The notes below the pieces were generated by a model. The model was not told where the DNA came from, did not search any database, and saw only the letters and a program-made list of their open reading frames with translations. 50,788 nucleotides of DNA from Chloroflexota bacterium (GTDB lineage Bacteria; Chloroflexota; UBA6077; FW602-bin22; CADDYW01). Every line of letters starts with the position of its first letter. The stretch's first letter is position 1. Made by a program: the position numbers and the translations under genes. Positions 40,358 through 49,231 of the stretch are shown piece after piece. Where the stretch lies: positions 1 through 50,788 of the forward strand of contig JAJPIK010000049.1 of assembly GCA_021324795.1 (NCBI GenBank), written 5' to 3'.

Positions 40358-41725
40358 TCAATACTCCAGTTGCTTCGCGACTTCTTGAATGCTCTCCCCG
40401 AGCACGTTGACGATCAGGTCGACCTGGTTCTCGCTAATAATCAGCGGGGGAGCCATTTCGAGCACGTCGCCCCGATTCCGATAAAGCACGCCCCGTGCAC
40501 GCCCCGCGGCGAGCACCCGCGGTCCGACTTTGAGACTGGCAGGAAATGCTTCGCGGCTGGCCTTGTCTTTAACGAGTTCGACCGCGGCCATGAGGCCGAG
40601 GCCGCGGACGTCGCCGACGATCGGTAAGCTCTGGAGCGCCTCTAGACCTTTGATCAGTCGTGCCCCCATTTCGGCGGCATGGGCGACCAGTCCTTCCCTT
40701 TCGATGATCTCGATGTTCTTCAAGGCAACCGCGCAGGCGACCGGGTGACCAGAGTAAGTATAGGCGTGCATCCAGGGCTGGTCCGGTGGAAGCGACTGGA
40801 TTGCTTCGGCTACTGGCTTGGAGATGAGAATCCCTCCCAGGGGAATGTACGCGCTGGTCACCCCCTTGGCGAACGACACGACGTCCGGCAGCACTTTCCA
40901 GTGGTCGAGGGCAAACATTTTGCCGGTCCGGCCAAAGCCGGTGATGACCTCGTCGGCGATGAAAAGAACTTGGTGTCGATCGCAGACTTCGCGAACCCGT
41001 GGGAAGTACTCTGGGGGTGGCGGAATCACGCCGCCGGCGCCCATGACCGGCTCGGCGATGAAGGCCGCGATCGTCTCCGGCCCTTCGCGGAGAATCGTCT
41101 GTTCGAGGTCTTCAGCCGTGTCAATTGGACAGTGCCCCGGCGTCTTACCGAGCTCGCAGCGGTAGCAGTAGGGTGGAGCTACCTGAACGAAGCCCGGGGC
41201 GCGCGGCTCAAATTGTGGCCAATACGTGTTCATCCCCGTCGCGCTCATCGCCCCGGTGGTGACCCCGTGATACGCCCAGCGTCGGGAGATGATCTTCACC
41301 TTGTCTGGACGGTTTTGAATCTTCCAGTAAGAACGGGCGAGCTTAAATGCGGATTCGTTGGACTCCGCACCGCCACTGGTGAAAAAGACCGCCTGCATAT
41401 TCGGATACGAGATCTCGACAAGCTTACGGGCAAGCCGAATGGCCGGCAGGTTCGCCTGGCCGCTATAATTCGAGGCGAAGGCAATTTGGCTGATCTGCTC
41501 CGCAGCGGCTTCTGCTAGCTCACGCCGACCGTGACCAACGTTGACGTTCCAGAGTTGAGACAGCGCGTCGATGTACTCTTTGCCGTGGACGTCGCGTACG
41601 ATCACGCCTTGGCCGCTTACCAGAATGACCGGTCCATTTGCCGCGTGTCCGCTCGTGCTATGTAAGGGATGGATCAAATGAGCTTGGTCGAGTGCTACCA
41701 GGTTCTCGACCGAAACGTCGATCAT
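40358..41725 (-). CDS. Class III PLP-dependent aminotransferase (omega-transaminase type)
   Basis: 455 aa. PLP motifs: SGGAESNESAFKLAR, Tyr/His region RRWAYHGVTTGAMSATG, Asp258 in FIADEVITGFGRTG and Schiff-base Lys287 in VVSFAKGVTSAYIPLGG (quoted as SFAKGVTSAYIPLGG). Three cysteines at 187, 190 and 199 (YCYRCELGKTPGHCP) sit in the insertion seen in many omega-transaminases. It likely moves amino groups between amines or beta-/omega-amino acids and pyruvate or 2-oxoglutarate. If it uses beta-alanine it could feed or drain the pantothenate precursor made elsewhere in the window (speculative). Confidence 0.9.
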   Translation of the reverse strand: MIDVSVENLVALDQAHLIHPLHSTSGHAANGPVILVSGQGVIVRDVHGKEYIDALSQLWNVNVGHGRRELAEAAAEQISQIAFASNYSGQANLPAIRLARKLVEISYPNMQAVFFTSGGAESNESAFKLARSYWKIQNRPDKVKIISRRWAYHGVTTGAMSATGMNTYWPQFEPRAPGFVQVAPPYCYRCELGKTPGHCPIDTAEDLEQTILREGPETIAAFIAEPVMGAGGVIPPPPEYFPRVREVCDRHQVLFIADEVITGFGRTGKMFALDHWKVLPDVVSFAKGVTSAYIPLGGILISKPVAEAIQSLPPDQPWMHAYTYSGHPVACAVALKNIEIIEREGLVAHAAEMGARLIKGLEALQSLPIVGDVRGLGLMAAVELVKDKASREAFPASLKVGPRVLAAGRARGVLYRNRGDVLEMAPPLIISENQVDLIVNVLGESIQEVAKQLEY

Positions 41726-41816
41726 GGCTGCTCCTTCTACCGTTCGCGGCGACGTGGTGAGGTTTTTCTCACCGGTGCCATTCTACGGAGAGATTCAGAT
41801 CGAGGCAAGAAGGCAT

Positions 41817-41845
41817 TTGCTGGCGTCGGCCTTCCCGACTATACT
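41817..41845 (+). promoter_or_regulatory. Promoter of the IolE-like gene
   Basis: TTGCTG (41817-41822), 17 bp, TATACT (41840-41845), 82 bases before the ATG at 41927. A small inverted repeat GGTGAG-gttttt-CTCACC lies at 41756-41773 closer to the divergent aminotransferase gene. Confidence 0.5.
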
Positions 41846-41926
41846 GTCAGAGCCGGCGGCCCATCCGAATGGAGACGGGGAGGACCTTTCTTGGTGGGAC
41901 ACTAGGGCGCGGCGGAGGATCTTACG

Positions 41927-42769
41927 ATGGCGATTCGGGTTTCTTGCCACGGAATCACCTGGGGACGAGATGGGTTGCTCCAGGCGGTCCAGGATCTGAA
42001 AACACTTGGCTTCCGTGGATTCGAAGCATTCGCCTTTGTCGCGGATGATTATGGCTTTGGTCGCTTAGCAGAGTTCCAGAATCTGCTCGCGCAGCACAAT
42101 CTCCAACTGATCGCTCTTTACGGTGGTGGTGCGATGCACGATGCATCGCTGCACGAGGAACTCGTGGCGCGCAATGCACGCTTGGCGCGCTTCCTCCAGG
42201 CAAATGGTGCCAACCGCTTGGTATTGGGGCCAGGAAGGCGACCGGGCAGTCGTAAGCCGAGTCGTGAAGAGCTTCTGAACATGGTCCACTGCATGAACGA
42301 GATTGGCCGCCGTTCGCTGGAATATGGCGTTATCTCGTGCGTACATCCGCACTTCAACACGATGGTTGAAAAGCTCGACGAGATTGACTTCATCATGGAC
42401 CGAGTCGATCCTCGCTATGTCGCGATGTGCGCGGATACAGCGCATTTCCGTAAAGGGAATCCAGATGTACCAACCGCCGAGGTCGACGTCTTCCGCAAGT
42501 ATGCCGAACGAATCAAGTATGTTCACCTGAAGGACTGGGATCCGTCGCTCCCACCCGAGGCCATTGGTGAGGGAGGAACCGCCGTGATTCGGGATTTCAC
42601 CGAGCTTGGGCAAGGAATCGTCAATCTGAAAGGGGCGATCAATATCTTGCGGGAGACTGGCTACGATGGCTGGCTGACGATCGAGCTGGACTACACCCGG
42701 CGGACGCCCTTCGAAAGCGTTGCGATGAGCAAGGATTATCTACTCAACGAGCTACAGCTCGACTTGTAA
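41927..42769 (+). CDS. Sugar phosphate isomerase/epimerase (IolE/IolI-like TIM barrel)
   Basis: 280 aa; GGAGG seven bases before the ATG. The AP-endonuclease-2 TIM barrel is clear: FRGFEAFAF, VISCVHPHFNTMVE (Glu/His metal site region), VAMCADTAHF (Asp/His), KYVHLKDWDP (His) and WLTIELDY (final Glu). Members act as inosose dehydratase/isomerase or ketose 3-epimerase. The Gfo/Idh/MocA gene follows 105 bp downstream, the usual pairing in inositol and related sugar-acid catabolism, so an inositol-like substrate is plausible (inference). Confidence 0.85.
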   Translation: MAIRVSCHGITWGRDGLLQAVQDLKTLGFRGFEAFAFVADDYGFGRLAEFQNLLAQHNLQLIALYGGGAMHDASLHEELVARNARLARFLQANGANRLVLGPGRRPGSRKPSREELLNMVHCMNEIGRRSLEYGVISCVHPHFNTMVEKLDEIDFIMDRVDPRYVAMCADTAHFRKGNPDVPTAEVDVFRKYAERIKYVHLKDWDPSLPPEAIGEGGTAVIRDFTELGQGIVNLKGAINILRETGYDGWLTIELDYTRRTPFESVAMSKDYLLNELQLDL

Positions 42770-42824
42770 AAGTGTTTGCATAGTTGGTCGGGCCACTGCA
42801 GGTGCTGAAATCAGCAGGTAGCCC

Positions 42825-42870
42825 TCACTCTCTCCTTCTCCTCGCACGAGAGGGAATTTCAGAGGAAGAC
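42825..42870 (+). repeat. Hairpin leader repeat, copy 2
   Basis: TCACTCTCTCC (42825-42835) and the 23-base block 42848-42870 match 15920-15959 with 11/11 and 21/23 identity, but the loop is longer and of different sequence. Its end supplies the AGAGGA ribosome binding site of the Gfo/Idh/MocA gene. Confidence 0.55.
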
Positions 42871-42873
42871 GTG

Positions 42874-43950
42874 ATGGATCAGGTCGGAGTCGCAATCATT
42901 GGTGCTGGCTTTGTTGGTAATTTGCATCTGGAAGCGCTTCGTCAGGTCCCGGAAGCGCGCATTGTCGGCGTGGCCTCGCCGACCCCTGGCCGTGCGGAAG
43001 CGGTTGCACGCCGCCACGGTGTTCCGTTCGCGGTCATCGACTATCGGTCGCTGCTCGATCGCCCAGACGTCGATATGGTGACCCTGGCTTTGCCGAACGA
43101 CCTGCATTGCGCTGCCGCGGTCGATGCCGCGGCAGCGGGCAAGCACGTCGTCTGCGAGAAGCCCCTGGCGACGAGTCTGGCCGAGTGTGACCGCATGATC
43201 GCGGCCTGTCAGGCGGCAGGGGTGAAACTCATGTACGCCGAAGAGCTTTGCTTTGCGCCAAAGTACGTCCGTGCCAAGCTGCTTGCTGACGAGGGGGCAT
43301 TGGGGCGGGTCTACTTGGTCAAGCAGTCAGAGTGTCACTTCGGCCCGCATTCGGATTGGTTTTGGAACGTTGAGCGATCCGGCGGGGGTGTCCTCATGGA
43401 CATGGGCTGCCATTCTATCGAGTTCGCGCGCTGGATCTTCGGCCGGCCACGACCAATCTCGGTGTACGCCCAGCTTGGAAGGTACGTTCATGGCGAGCGG
43501 ACCCGAGGCGAAGATCACAGCATCTGTATCGTCGAATACGAAGGGAACCGCTTTGGGGTGGCCGAGAACAGTTGGGCGCGCCCGGGAGGGGTTGACGATC
43601 GGGCGGAGATTTACGGCTCGGCCGGCTTGACGGTCGCTGACCTACTGCGGGGGAGCTCGCTCGTCACTTTCAGTGAGCCCGGCTACGGCTACGCCGTCGA
43701 GAAAGCGCCGGATACTCGTGGTTGGACGTTTACCATGTTCGAGGAGAACTGGAACTACGGCTTTCCCCAGGAGATGGCGCACTTCGTCCGCTGCGTACGA
43801 GATAATCTGCCTCCCCTGGAAACTGGTGAAGATGGTCGGCTCGTTATCGAGATCATTTGCGCGGCTTACGAGTCCGCGCGTCTTGGACAGAAGGTTGCCC
43901 TTCCGTTCCGGAGCGAGGCACGCCGGCCAATCGACCATTGGAATCAGTAG
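42874..43950 (+). CDS. Gfo/Idh/MocA-family NAD(P)-dependent oxidoreductase
   Basis: 358 aa from the ATG at 42874 (a GTG at 42871 is an alternative); AGAGGA lies seven bases before. Rossmann GAGFVGNLHLEAL, then HVVCEKPLATSLAECD with the catalytic-site Lys, and the C-terminal Gfo alpha/beta domain with GVLMDMGCHSIEFARWIFG. These enzymes oxidise hydroxyl groups of sugars or inositols. The pair with the IolE-like protein suggests a small polyol or sugar-acid pathway. It ends at 43950 right where the next ORF begins. Confidence 0.9.
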   Translation: MDQVGVAIIGAGFVGNLHLEALRQVPEARIVGVASPTPGRAEAVARRHGVPFAVIDYRSLLDRPDVDMVTLALPNDLHCAAAVDAAAAGKHVVCEKPLATSLAECDRMIAACQAAGVKLMYAEELCFAPKYVRAKLLADEGALGRVYLVKQSECHFGPHSDWFWNVERSGGGVLMDMGCHSIEFARWIFGRPRPISVYAQLGRYVHGERTRGEDHSICIVEYEGNRFGVAENSWARPGGVDDRAEIYGSAGLTVADLLRGSSLVTFSEPGYGYAVEKAPDTRGWTFTMFEENWNYGFPQEMAHFVRCVRDNLPPLETGEDGRLVIEIICAAYESARLGQKVALPFRSEARRPIDHWNQ

Positions 43951-44223
43951 GTGCCATTGCTGAAGCGGTATCGCGTGGTGGTATTCGAAACCGTCTTCCC
44001 CATCTGGGCGGATCAAGTCCAGGGCCGGGGGGGCGGTGTCGCGTTTTTCCCGCTCGAGACGAGTGACTGGTCGTCAGCCGTCGGCGCTATCGTCGAGGAG
44101 TATTTTCATCACCATATCGTCCGAAGCGCGGAAGTTGGCATCGCAATGCTTGATGAGACGGTCTTGGCGCAATTTTGCCACCGTTGCGGAGATACCTACT
44201 GGCAAGGGGGCGATACTCCCTAA
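43951..44223 (+). CDS. Orphan small ORF after the Gfo/Idh/MocA gene
   Basis: 90 aa if the GTG that directly follows the previous TAG is used. Codon use resembles its neighbours. It has a first strand (RYRVVVFETVF), a GRGGGVAFFP turn and ends in FCHRCGDTYWQGG, a CxxC that may bind zinc. No ribosome binding site of its own except coupling. No family recognised; it could be a truncated or frameshifted gene, since a Phe-rich reading continues in another frame to about 44370. Confidence 0.5.
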   Translation: MPLLKRYRVVVFETVFPIWADQVQGRGGGVAFFPLETSDWSSAVGAIVEEYFHHHIVRSAEVGIAMLDETVLAQFCHRCGDTYWQGGDTP

Positions 44224-44325
44224 GGTTACCGCTGTTCCTGGATGAGCAAGTCACGGCATGGCCAGCATTCTGCACCAGAGATCTGGCTAGTGCCCAGGAG
44301 ATCTCCGTCGCAACCGGGATCGCCG

Positions 44326-44353
44326 ATGACGAGTTCTTCAAATGTGATATAAT
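44326..44353 (+). promoter_or_regulatory. Promoter of purA
   Basis: ATGACG (44326-44331), 16 bp, extended -10 TG-A-TATAAT (44345-44353), 70 bases before the purA start. Confidence 0.6.
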
Positions 44354-44422
44354 CTGCAAGTTTGATTCATGGTCGCGCGCGGATGCCAACAGATCCGCGG
44401 ACGCGGACGGCTGGAGGTTGGC

Positions 44423-45709
44423 ATGGCGGTCTTGGTCGTGGTCGGCGCCCAGTGGGGAGATGAAGGGAAGGGGGGAGTCGTCGACCACCTGGCGACGCAG
44501 GCCCAGGTCGTGGCGCGCTACCAGGGAGGAACGAACACTGGGCACACGGTCGTCAACGACCGGGGGACCTTTCGCCTCCACCTCGTACCGGCTGGTATCT
44601 TCGATCCAGAGATCACTTGCGTGATCGGCTCAGGGGTCGTCATTGATCCTGGTGAGCTCCTGGAAGAGATTGGGCAATTGACCAGCGTTGGTGTCTCGGT
44701 CGAGCGACTGATGGTCAGCGACCGTGCCCACGTCGTGATGCCATATCATCCGATTCTTGATCGCTTGGAAGAAGCCGAGCGCGGCGCGGCGAACCTGGGC
44801 ACGACTCTTCGTGGCGTGGGACCGGCTTATGAAGACAAAGTCGCTCGCTGTGGAGTGCGGATGTGTGACCTGATCGATGAGGTTGTGCTTCGCGAGCAGG
44901 TCAAGGAGCTGGTTGCTCGCAAAAACAAGCTGCTCACCGTCTACTATGGCCAGGCGCCCTTGAACGTCGACGAGGTCTATGAGCAATGTCGGGACTATGG
45001 CCAGCGACTCAAGCCCCACGTGACTGATACCTCAGTCTTGTTGCATAAGGCAATCTGTCATCACCAGAACGTTCTGATCGAGGGAGCCCAGGCGACCTTA
45101 CTCGACCTGGACTACGGGACCTATCCCTACGTCACCTCGTCCTCGCCGACGGCGGGGGGGGCGGCGGCTGGATTGGGAATTGGGCCGACCCGGATCGATC
45201 GTGTGCTGGGCGTATTCAAGGCCTACATTACCCGGGTTGGTGCCGGGCCTTTCCCCACCGAGCAGATCAATGAAATCGGCCAAGAGTTGCGCGAGCGCGG
45301 AGGTGAATACGGTACGACGACCGGTCGTCCACGCCGCTGTGGCTGGTTCGATGCCGTTGCGGCCCGCCATGCAGTGCGCATCAACGGCATGGATGCCGCG
45401 GCGATTACCAAGCTCGACGTGCTCGACGATTTTCCGAGCATTCACATCTGTACGGCCTATCGTTTGGATGGCGAGGTGATCGACTACGTGCCCGCTAGCT
45501 TAGCTGCCTACAGCCGCTGCGAGCCAATCTGGGAAACATTGGCCGGCTGGCAAGCCTCGACGAGCGATGCGCGCTCGCTCGCTGATCTGCCAGTGAATGC
45601 CCAGCGTTATTTGAGTTGCCTCAGCGATCTGATCGGCTGCCCGATCGATCTGGTCTCAGTCGGCAGTCACCGCCGGCAAACGATCGTCGTGCGCTCGAGC
45701 TTCGGTTAA
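44423..45709 (+). CDS. purA: Adenylosuccinate synthetase
   Basis: 428 aa; ATG at 44423 after GGAGG. It makes adenylosuccinate from IMP, aspartate and GTP, the first step to AMP. Motifs: QWGDEGKGG (residues 10-18; Asp13 is the general base), GGTNTGHTV (His41), the IMP loop GTTLRGVGPAYEDK, GPFPTEQ and TTGRPRRCGWFD (aspartate/IMP binding). The canonical GDEGKGK reads GDEGKGG, so the position of E. coli Lys18 is Gly. The product of hpt in this window, IMP, is the substrate, although the genes are far apart. It is convergent with parA. Confidence 0.96.
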   Translation: MAVLVVVGAQWGDEGKGGVVDHLATQAQVVARYQGGTNTGHTVVNDRGTFRLHLVPAGIFDPEITCVIGSGVVIDPGELLEEIGQLTSVGVSVERLMVSDRAHVVMPYHPILDRLEEAERGAANLGTTLRGVGPAYEDKVARCGVRMCDLIDEVVLREQVKELVARKNKLLTVYYGQAPLNVDEVYEQCRDYGQRLKPHVTDTSVLLHKAICHHQNVLIEGAQATLLDLDYGTYPYVTSSSPTAGGAAAGLGIGPTRIDRVLGVFKAYITRVGAGPFPTEQINEIGQELRERGGEYGTTTGRPRRCGWFDAVAARHAVRINGMDAAAITKLDVLDDFPSIHICTAYRLDGEVIDYVPASLAAYSRCEPIWETLAGWQASTSDARSLADLPVNAQRYLSCLSDLIGCPIDLVSVGSHRRQTIVVRSSFG

Positions 45710-45711
45710 GG

Positions 45712-45742
45712 CCGGTGCTTGGGCAACGAGGCAAGCCCCCGG
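45712..45742. terminator. Possible hairpin between convergent purA and parA
   Basis: CCGG...CCGG (45712-45715, 45739-45742) encloses GCTTG/CAAGC (45717-45721, 45732-45736). For purA it is followed by A-runs rather than T, so terminator function is uncertain. Confidence 0.3.
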
Positions 45743-45752
45743 AAAAAATGCT

Positions 45753-46559
45753 CTAGTTTTGATCGGTAAGACGTTCCAACCGGGCGATCAGTTCGGCTGC
45801 AAGGTTACGGTAGGCAACCGCGCCACGGGATGGAGGGTCGTAATAGAGGATTGGTTGGCCGTAGCTCGGCGCTTCCGAAAGGCGAACTGATCGCGGGATG
45901 ACTGTGTCGAAGACGAGGGTTGGGAAGTGAGCGCGTACCTCGTCGACTACCTGTTGCGATAAGTTCGTGCGCGCGTCGAACATAGTCATCAAAATGCCGG
46001 CGATGTCGAGCTTCGGATTGAGATTGTCTCGAATCAGATTGATGGTGCTCGTGAGCTGGCCGAGCGCTTCCAGTGCCAAATACTCACACTGAATCGGGAT
46101 CAGGATGCCGTCGGCAGCGGTCAGGGCGTTGACGGTAAGCAGCCCGAGTGATGGCGAACAGTCAATGAGAATGACGTCGTAGTTGGCGACAACGTCACTG
46201 AGCGTGCGTCGAAGTCGTTGTTCGCGGGCCATCAGCCCAACCATCTCGATTTCAGCCCCGGCTAAACGAATCGCCGAAGCGGCGAGGTCGAGACGCTCCC
46301 AGCCGGTTGAGACGATGACCTCGGCCAGGCCAGCCTGACCAATGAGAGCCTCGTAGATTGAACGCTCCACCTTACCTTTGTCGACACCGAGAGCACTGGT
46401 CGCGTTTGCTTGGGGATCCAGATCCACAACTAGTACGTGCTGACCGACTTGAGCCAGAGCGGCGCCAAGATTTACCGCGGTTGTCGTCTTGCCAACCCCT
46501 CCCTTTTGATTGGCAACCGCGAGGATGCTTCGGTGAGGAGAAGGGAATCTCGTATTCAT
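45753..46559 (-). CDS. parA: ParA/Soj-family chromosome partitioning ATPase
   Basis: 268 aa. Deviant Walker A with the signature lysine: ANQKGGVGKTTTAVNLG; switch I DLDPQANAT; Walker B VILIDCSPSLGLLTVNAL. It binds DNA non-specifically and, with ParB and parS, segregates or positions chromosome origins. The ATG overlaps the pfkB stop (ATGA). No parB follows: the next gene is the convergent purA. The upstream cluster rpmH-rnpA-yidD-yidC-jag is the usual origin-proximal neighbourhood of parA. Confidence 0.93.
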   Translation of the reverse strand: MNTRFPSPHRSILAVANQKGGVGKTTTAVNLGAALAQVGQHVLVVDLDPQANATSALGVDKGKVERSIYEALIGQAGLAEVIVSTGWERLDLAASAIRLAGAEIEMVGLMAREQRLRRTLSDVVANYDVILIDCSPSLGLLTVNALTAADGILIPIQCEYLALEALGQLTSTINLIRDNLNPKLDIAGILMTMFDARTNLSQQVVDEVRAHFPTLVFDTVIPRSVRLSEAPSYGQPILYYDPPSRGAVAYRNLAAELIARLERLTDQN

Positions 46560-47437
46560 TCGGCGGCGATGACCGGGCGATGATCATTGAGGCGTTCGCG
46601 AACCTGCTGGGAGCTGGGAATTCCCGTGACGCCGATCGCCTCGACGGCGAAGCTGGCGACACAGTTAGCATAGCGCGCGGCGGCGACCGGATTGCCGTCT
46701 TCAAGGAGGCGAATCAGGAAAGCGGCAGCGAAAACGTCACCGGCGCCGGTCGCATCGACTTCGACGACGGGAAAGGCCGGGACGTGCCAACCCTTGCCAT
46801 TCTCAAATACAGTGCAGCCATTTGCACCCTGGGTGACCGCGAGAATTGGCGTCAGCCGGGCGTATCGCCGTAAGATCTCCCAATTCCTACCCACATCTTC
46901 CTCACTCAGAATGGTGGCACCTACCCGAGGGAGAATCAGCTCGGCCTCGTCCCAGGGCCGACTGCTGACGATGCCATTGGCATCCCAGCGGCGTAGCCAA
47001 CCCTGAGGGGTTACTCCGAGTAACTGGACATGAGAGAGAACTTTCAGGATGTCCGAATTGAGCTCATCTACCAGAGGGGCGAGGTGAACGATGGGAGAGT
47101 ACCGCCAGACCGGAGGAATGAGCTCAGGCTCCAATGAGGCGGCAATCGCCCGGACCCACTGGGTTCGCCGCCCGTCGTGATAGCGATTTTCGAAAGTCGT
47201 CGTCGCGGCGGCAGGCTTGACCCGGCTAGCCAGGCCTGGTAGGGCAACGTTCAGATCAAGCTCCGAGCTAGCACTGGTTACCACCCCGACGCGCCGGCCG
47301 AGCGCGGCAGCGGTCAAGCCGGCATAGGTTACCGTGCCGCCGACCACGTAGCCACCTGCGACCACGTCTCGGGTCACGTGACCGATCACCACATAATCGG
47401 GTGCCGAACTCTCGGCGCCCGCGGCAAGCTCGATCAA
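46556..47437 (-). CDS. PfkB/ribokinase-family carbohydrate kinase
   Basis: 293 aa from TTG at 47437, overlapping the jag stop (TTGA). Ribokinase fold with GGTVTYAGLTAAALGRRVGVVT (N-terminal lid region; quoted as GGTVTYAGLTAAALG) and the C-terminal signature VDATGAGDVFAAAF with catalytic Asp. Members phosphorylate sugars, nucleosides or vitamins. Substrate unknown. Its place between jag and parA, with overlaps on both sides, is not part of the common rnpA-yidC-jag order. Confidence 0.85.
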   Translation of the reverse strand: MIELAAGAESSAPDYVVIGHVTRDVVAGGYVVGGTVTYAGLTAAALGRRVGVVTSASSELDLNVALPGLASRVKPAAATTTFENRYHDGRRTQWVRAIAASLEPELIPPVWRYSPIVHLAPLVDELNSDILKVLSHVQLLGVTPQGWLRRWDANGIVSSRPWDEAELILPRVGATILSEEDVGRNWEILRRYARLTPILAVTQGANGCTVFENGKGWHVPAFPVVEVDATGAGDVFAAAFLIRLLEDGNPVAAARYANCVASFAVEAIGVTGIPSSQQVRERLNDHRPVIAAE

Positions 47438-48123
47438 CGCTTTGGCGAGATGATGACCCGTCGTTGATCACCTTCCCCCGTGCTTGCAGTGGTGACGGCG
47501 GGATGGTTCTGGAGCGCCAAGTGAATCACGCGCCGCTCATTGGGGGGCATCGCCTCGAGTGCCATTGGCTGACGAGTCTCTTGAACGCGGCTCGCGATGC
47601 GCGTCGCGAGACTACGGAGAGAGATCTCACGGCGGCTCCGATATCCTTCGACGTCTACCAGGACTTTCGTCCACTTGCCGACCTTTTTCGAGGTGATTAG
47701 TGTCGTTATGAACTGAATCGCGCTCAGTGTCTCACCGCGACGGCCGATCAGAATGCCAACGTCGTCGGCACCTTCGATATCCAGCGAGACGCTGAATCCC
47801 TCTTCGACCGCCTCGGGAGGTGGCGGCTTGACCGCGACCTCGGCCGAAACGCGCATGCCGGCAAGCAGATTTTCGAGAACGTTCCGCGCGATCTCGGTCG
47901 CGGCATCTAGGTTCACCATCGCTTTGGTGGAAGCCGGGGGGATTACCTCCGGTTCACGCACCGAGACGAGGATACGAGCCTCTTCGCTGCCAATGCCAAG
48001 AATGCCACGGCTTCCTTCCGAGAGCACCGAAATGTCGACTTCGTCGCGAGACTTTCCGAGTCTTGCTAGCGCCTTTTCTATCGCCTCGTTCACGGTGCGG
48101 GCGGTTACTTCAAGACTCTCCAC
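47434..48123 (-). CDS. jag: Jag / KhpB RNA-binding protein (Jag-N, KH, R3H)
   Basis: 229 aa from GTG at 48123, eight bases after GAGGAGG; the 7-codon longer ATG reading lacks a site. Jag-N domain with ARTVNEAIEKALARLG and RGILGIGSEEARI; KH domain with GRRGETLSAIQFITTL; R3H domain at the end with NERRVIHLALQNHPAVTT (Arg-x3-His). It binds RNA together with KhpA and affects cell elongation and envelope assembly. It sits 30 bp after yidC, its usual partner. Confidence 0.92.
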   Translation of the reverse strand: MESLEVTARTVNEAIEKALARLGKSRDEVDISVLSEGSRGILGIGSEEARILVSVREPEVIPPASTKAMVNLDAATEIARNVLENLLAGMRVSAEVAVKPPPPEAVEEGFSVSLDIEGADDVGILIGRRGETLSAIQFITTLITSKKVGKWTKVLVDVEGYRSRREISLRSLATRIASRVQETRQPMALEAMPPNERRVIHLALQNHPAVTTASTGEGDQRRVIISPKR

Positions 48124-48153
48124 GTTGTATTCCTCCTCAATCAAGGGGGGCCT

Positions 48154-49002
48154 TCACTTTCGTCGCTTTTTGGCGCGGCGTTGAGGGTTGGGCGCTGCAA
48201 CTGTGGTCGTAGCGACAGTGCCGTTGCTCGTCACGTTGCTTGGGTTCCCCGCTGGACGTTGGGCTGGCTCGCGAATCGCCCGCGTTGCGGGAGTAGCGAG
48301 AGCCGGAGCACGACGACCAGGTAAGACCGAGCCCCAGCCGTAAATGAAGGACTGTTGGATTAGGGTAAAGACGTTCGACGCAACCCAATACAGAACAAGT
48401 CCAGCCGGCATGCGAAAAGCGATAAAGATGTACATCAAGGGCATGAACTGCATAGCCTGGTTCATCGCCTGCTGTTGCGGATCGGTGGAATTCACCTGCA
48501 TCATGCGCTGAACGATAAACTGAGATGCGCCGGATAGGATCGCCAGTAAATACGGAACGCCTTCTGGTTGGGCAAGGTTGGAAATCCAGAGAAAGCGGCT
48601 CGCGAAATCCGGATTTTGAGCTAGGAGAAAGAGCGCCTGATACAGTCCGATCCAGATCGGAAGCTGAATGAGCATAGGCAAGCAGCCGGCCATCGGATTG
48701 ACCCGATTTTCTTTGTACAGCCGCATCTGCTCCTGCATCAGCTTTTCTTTGTCTTTGCCGTGTAGTCGCTTGAGCTCGTTGAGCTCTGGTTGGAGTGCCT
48801 GCATCGCCCGCGACGAGCGAATTTGCTGCAAGGTCAGGGGCCAAAAGATCAGCTTGACGACGATGGTGAAAAGGATAATCGTCAGGCCCCAGCTTGGAAT
48901 GCCGATGCCCGCGAGAAAATGGTAAAGAAATTGGAGGGCCACCATCATCGGGCCGGCCAGGGCGTCACGCATGCCAGTATAGAGTTGGCCGATGGCTGCC
49001 AA
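48154..49002 (-). CDS. yidC: YidC/Oxa1-family membrane protein insertase
   Basis: 282 aa from TTG at 49002, seven bases after GAGGAGG. Five-helix core of Gram-positive-type YidC: GLTIILFTIVVKLIFWPLTLQQ with the hydrophilic-groove Lys region, coiled-coil cytosolic loop (MQALQPELNELKRLHGKDKE), CLPMLIQLPIWIGLYQAL and MQFMPLMYIFIAFRMPAGLVLYW (quoted as MPAGLVLYW). There is no large periplasmic domain and no lipobox. The C-terminal tail is basic (RRAKKRRK), helping ribosome contact. It follows yidD by 19 bp. Confidence 0.95.
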   Translation of the reverse strand: MAAIGQLYTGMRDALAGPMMVALQFLYHFLAGIGIPSWGLTIILFTIVVKLIFWPLTLQQIRSSRAMQALQPELNELKRLHGKDKEKLMQEQMRLYKENRVNPMAGCLPMLIQLPIWIGLYQALFLLAQNPDFASRFLWISNLAQPEGVPYLLAILSGASQFIVQRMMQVNSTDPQQQAMNQAMQFMPLMYIFIAFRMPAGLVLYWVASNVFTLIQQSFIYGWGSVLPGRRAPALATPATRAIREPAQRPAGNPSNVTSNGTVATTTVAAPNPQRRAKKRRK

Positions 49003-49021
49003 AAGAATGCCTCCTCAGGTG

Positions 49022-49231
49022 CTAACGAACCGGGTCGTATCCCCCGGGATGAAACGGATGGCACCGGCTCAGACGCCCGAGCGCCATCCAACCGCCGCGA
49101 ATCACCCCGTATCGGGCGATCGCTTCATACGCATACTGTGAACACGACGGATAGAAGCGACACGACGACGGGAGAACACGGGACAGGGTGAGCTGATAGA
49201 GCCGAATCAGCGCGAGCGCGATAGATTTCAT
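49022..49231 (-). CDS. yidD: Membrane protein insertion efficiency factor YidD
   Basis: 69 aa. The family signature is complete: [21 protein letters not shown], then [15 protein letters not shown] and [16 protein letters not shown], with three conserved cysteines. It assists YidC-dependent membrane protein insertion. Its ATG overlaps the rnpA stop (ATGA). Confidence 0.96.
   Translation of the reverse strand: MKSIALALIRLYQLTLSRVLPSSCRFYPSCSQYAYEAIARYGVIRGGWMALGRLSRCHPFHPGGYDPVR

Noticed and set aside
44175..44624. 149-codon ORF overlapping the purA start
   Set aside because: Its second half is a frame shadow of purA; only the first part may belong to a broken extension of the 43951 ORF.
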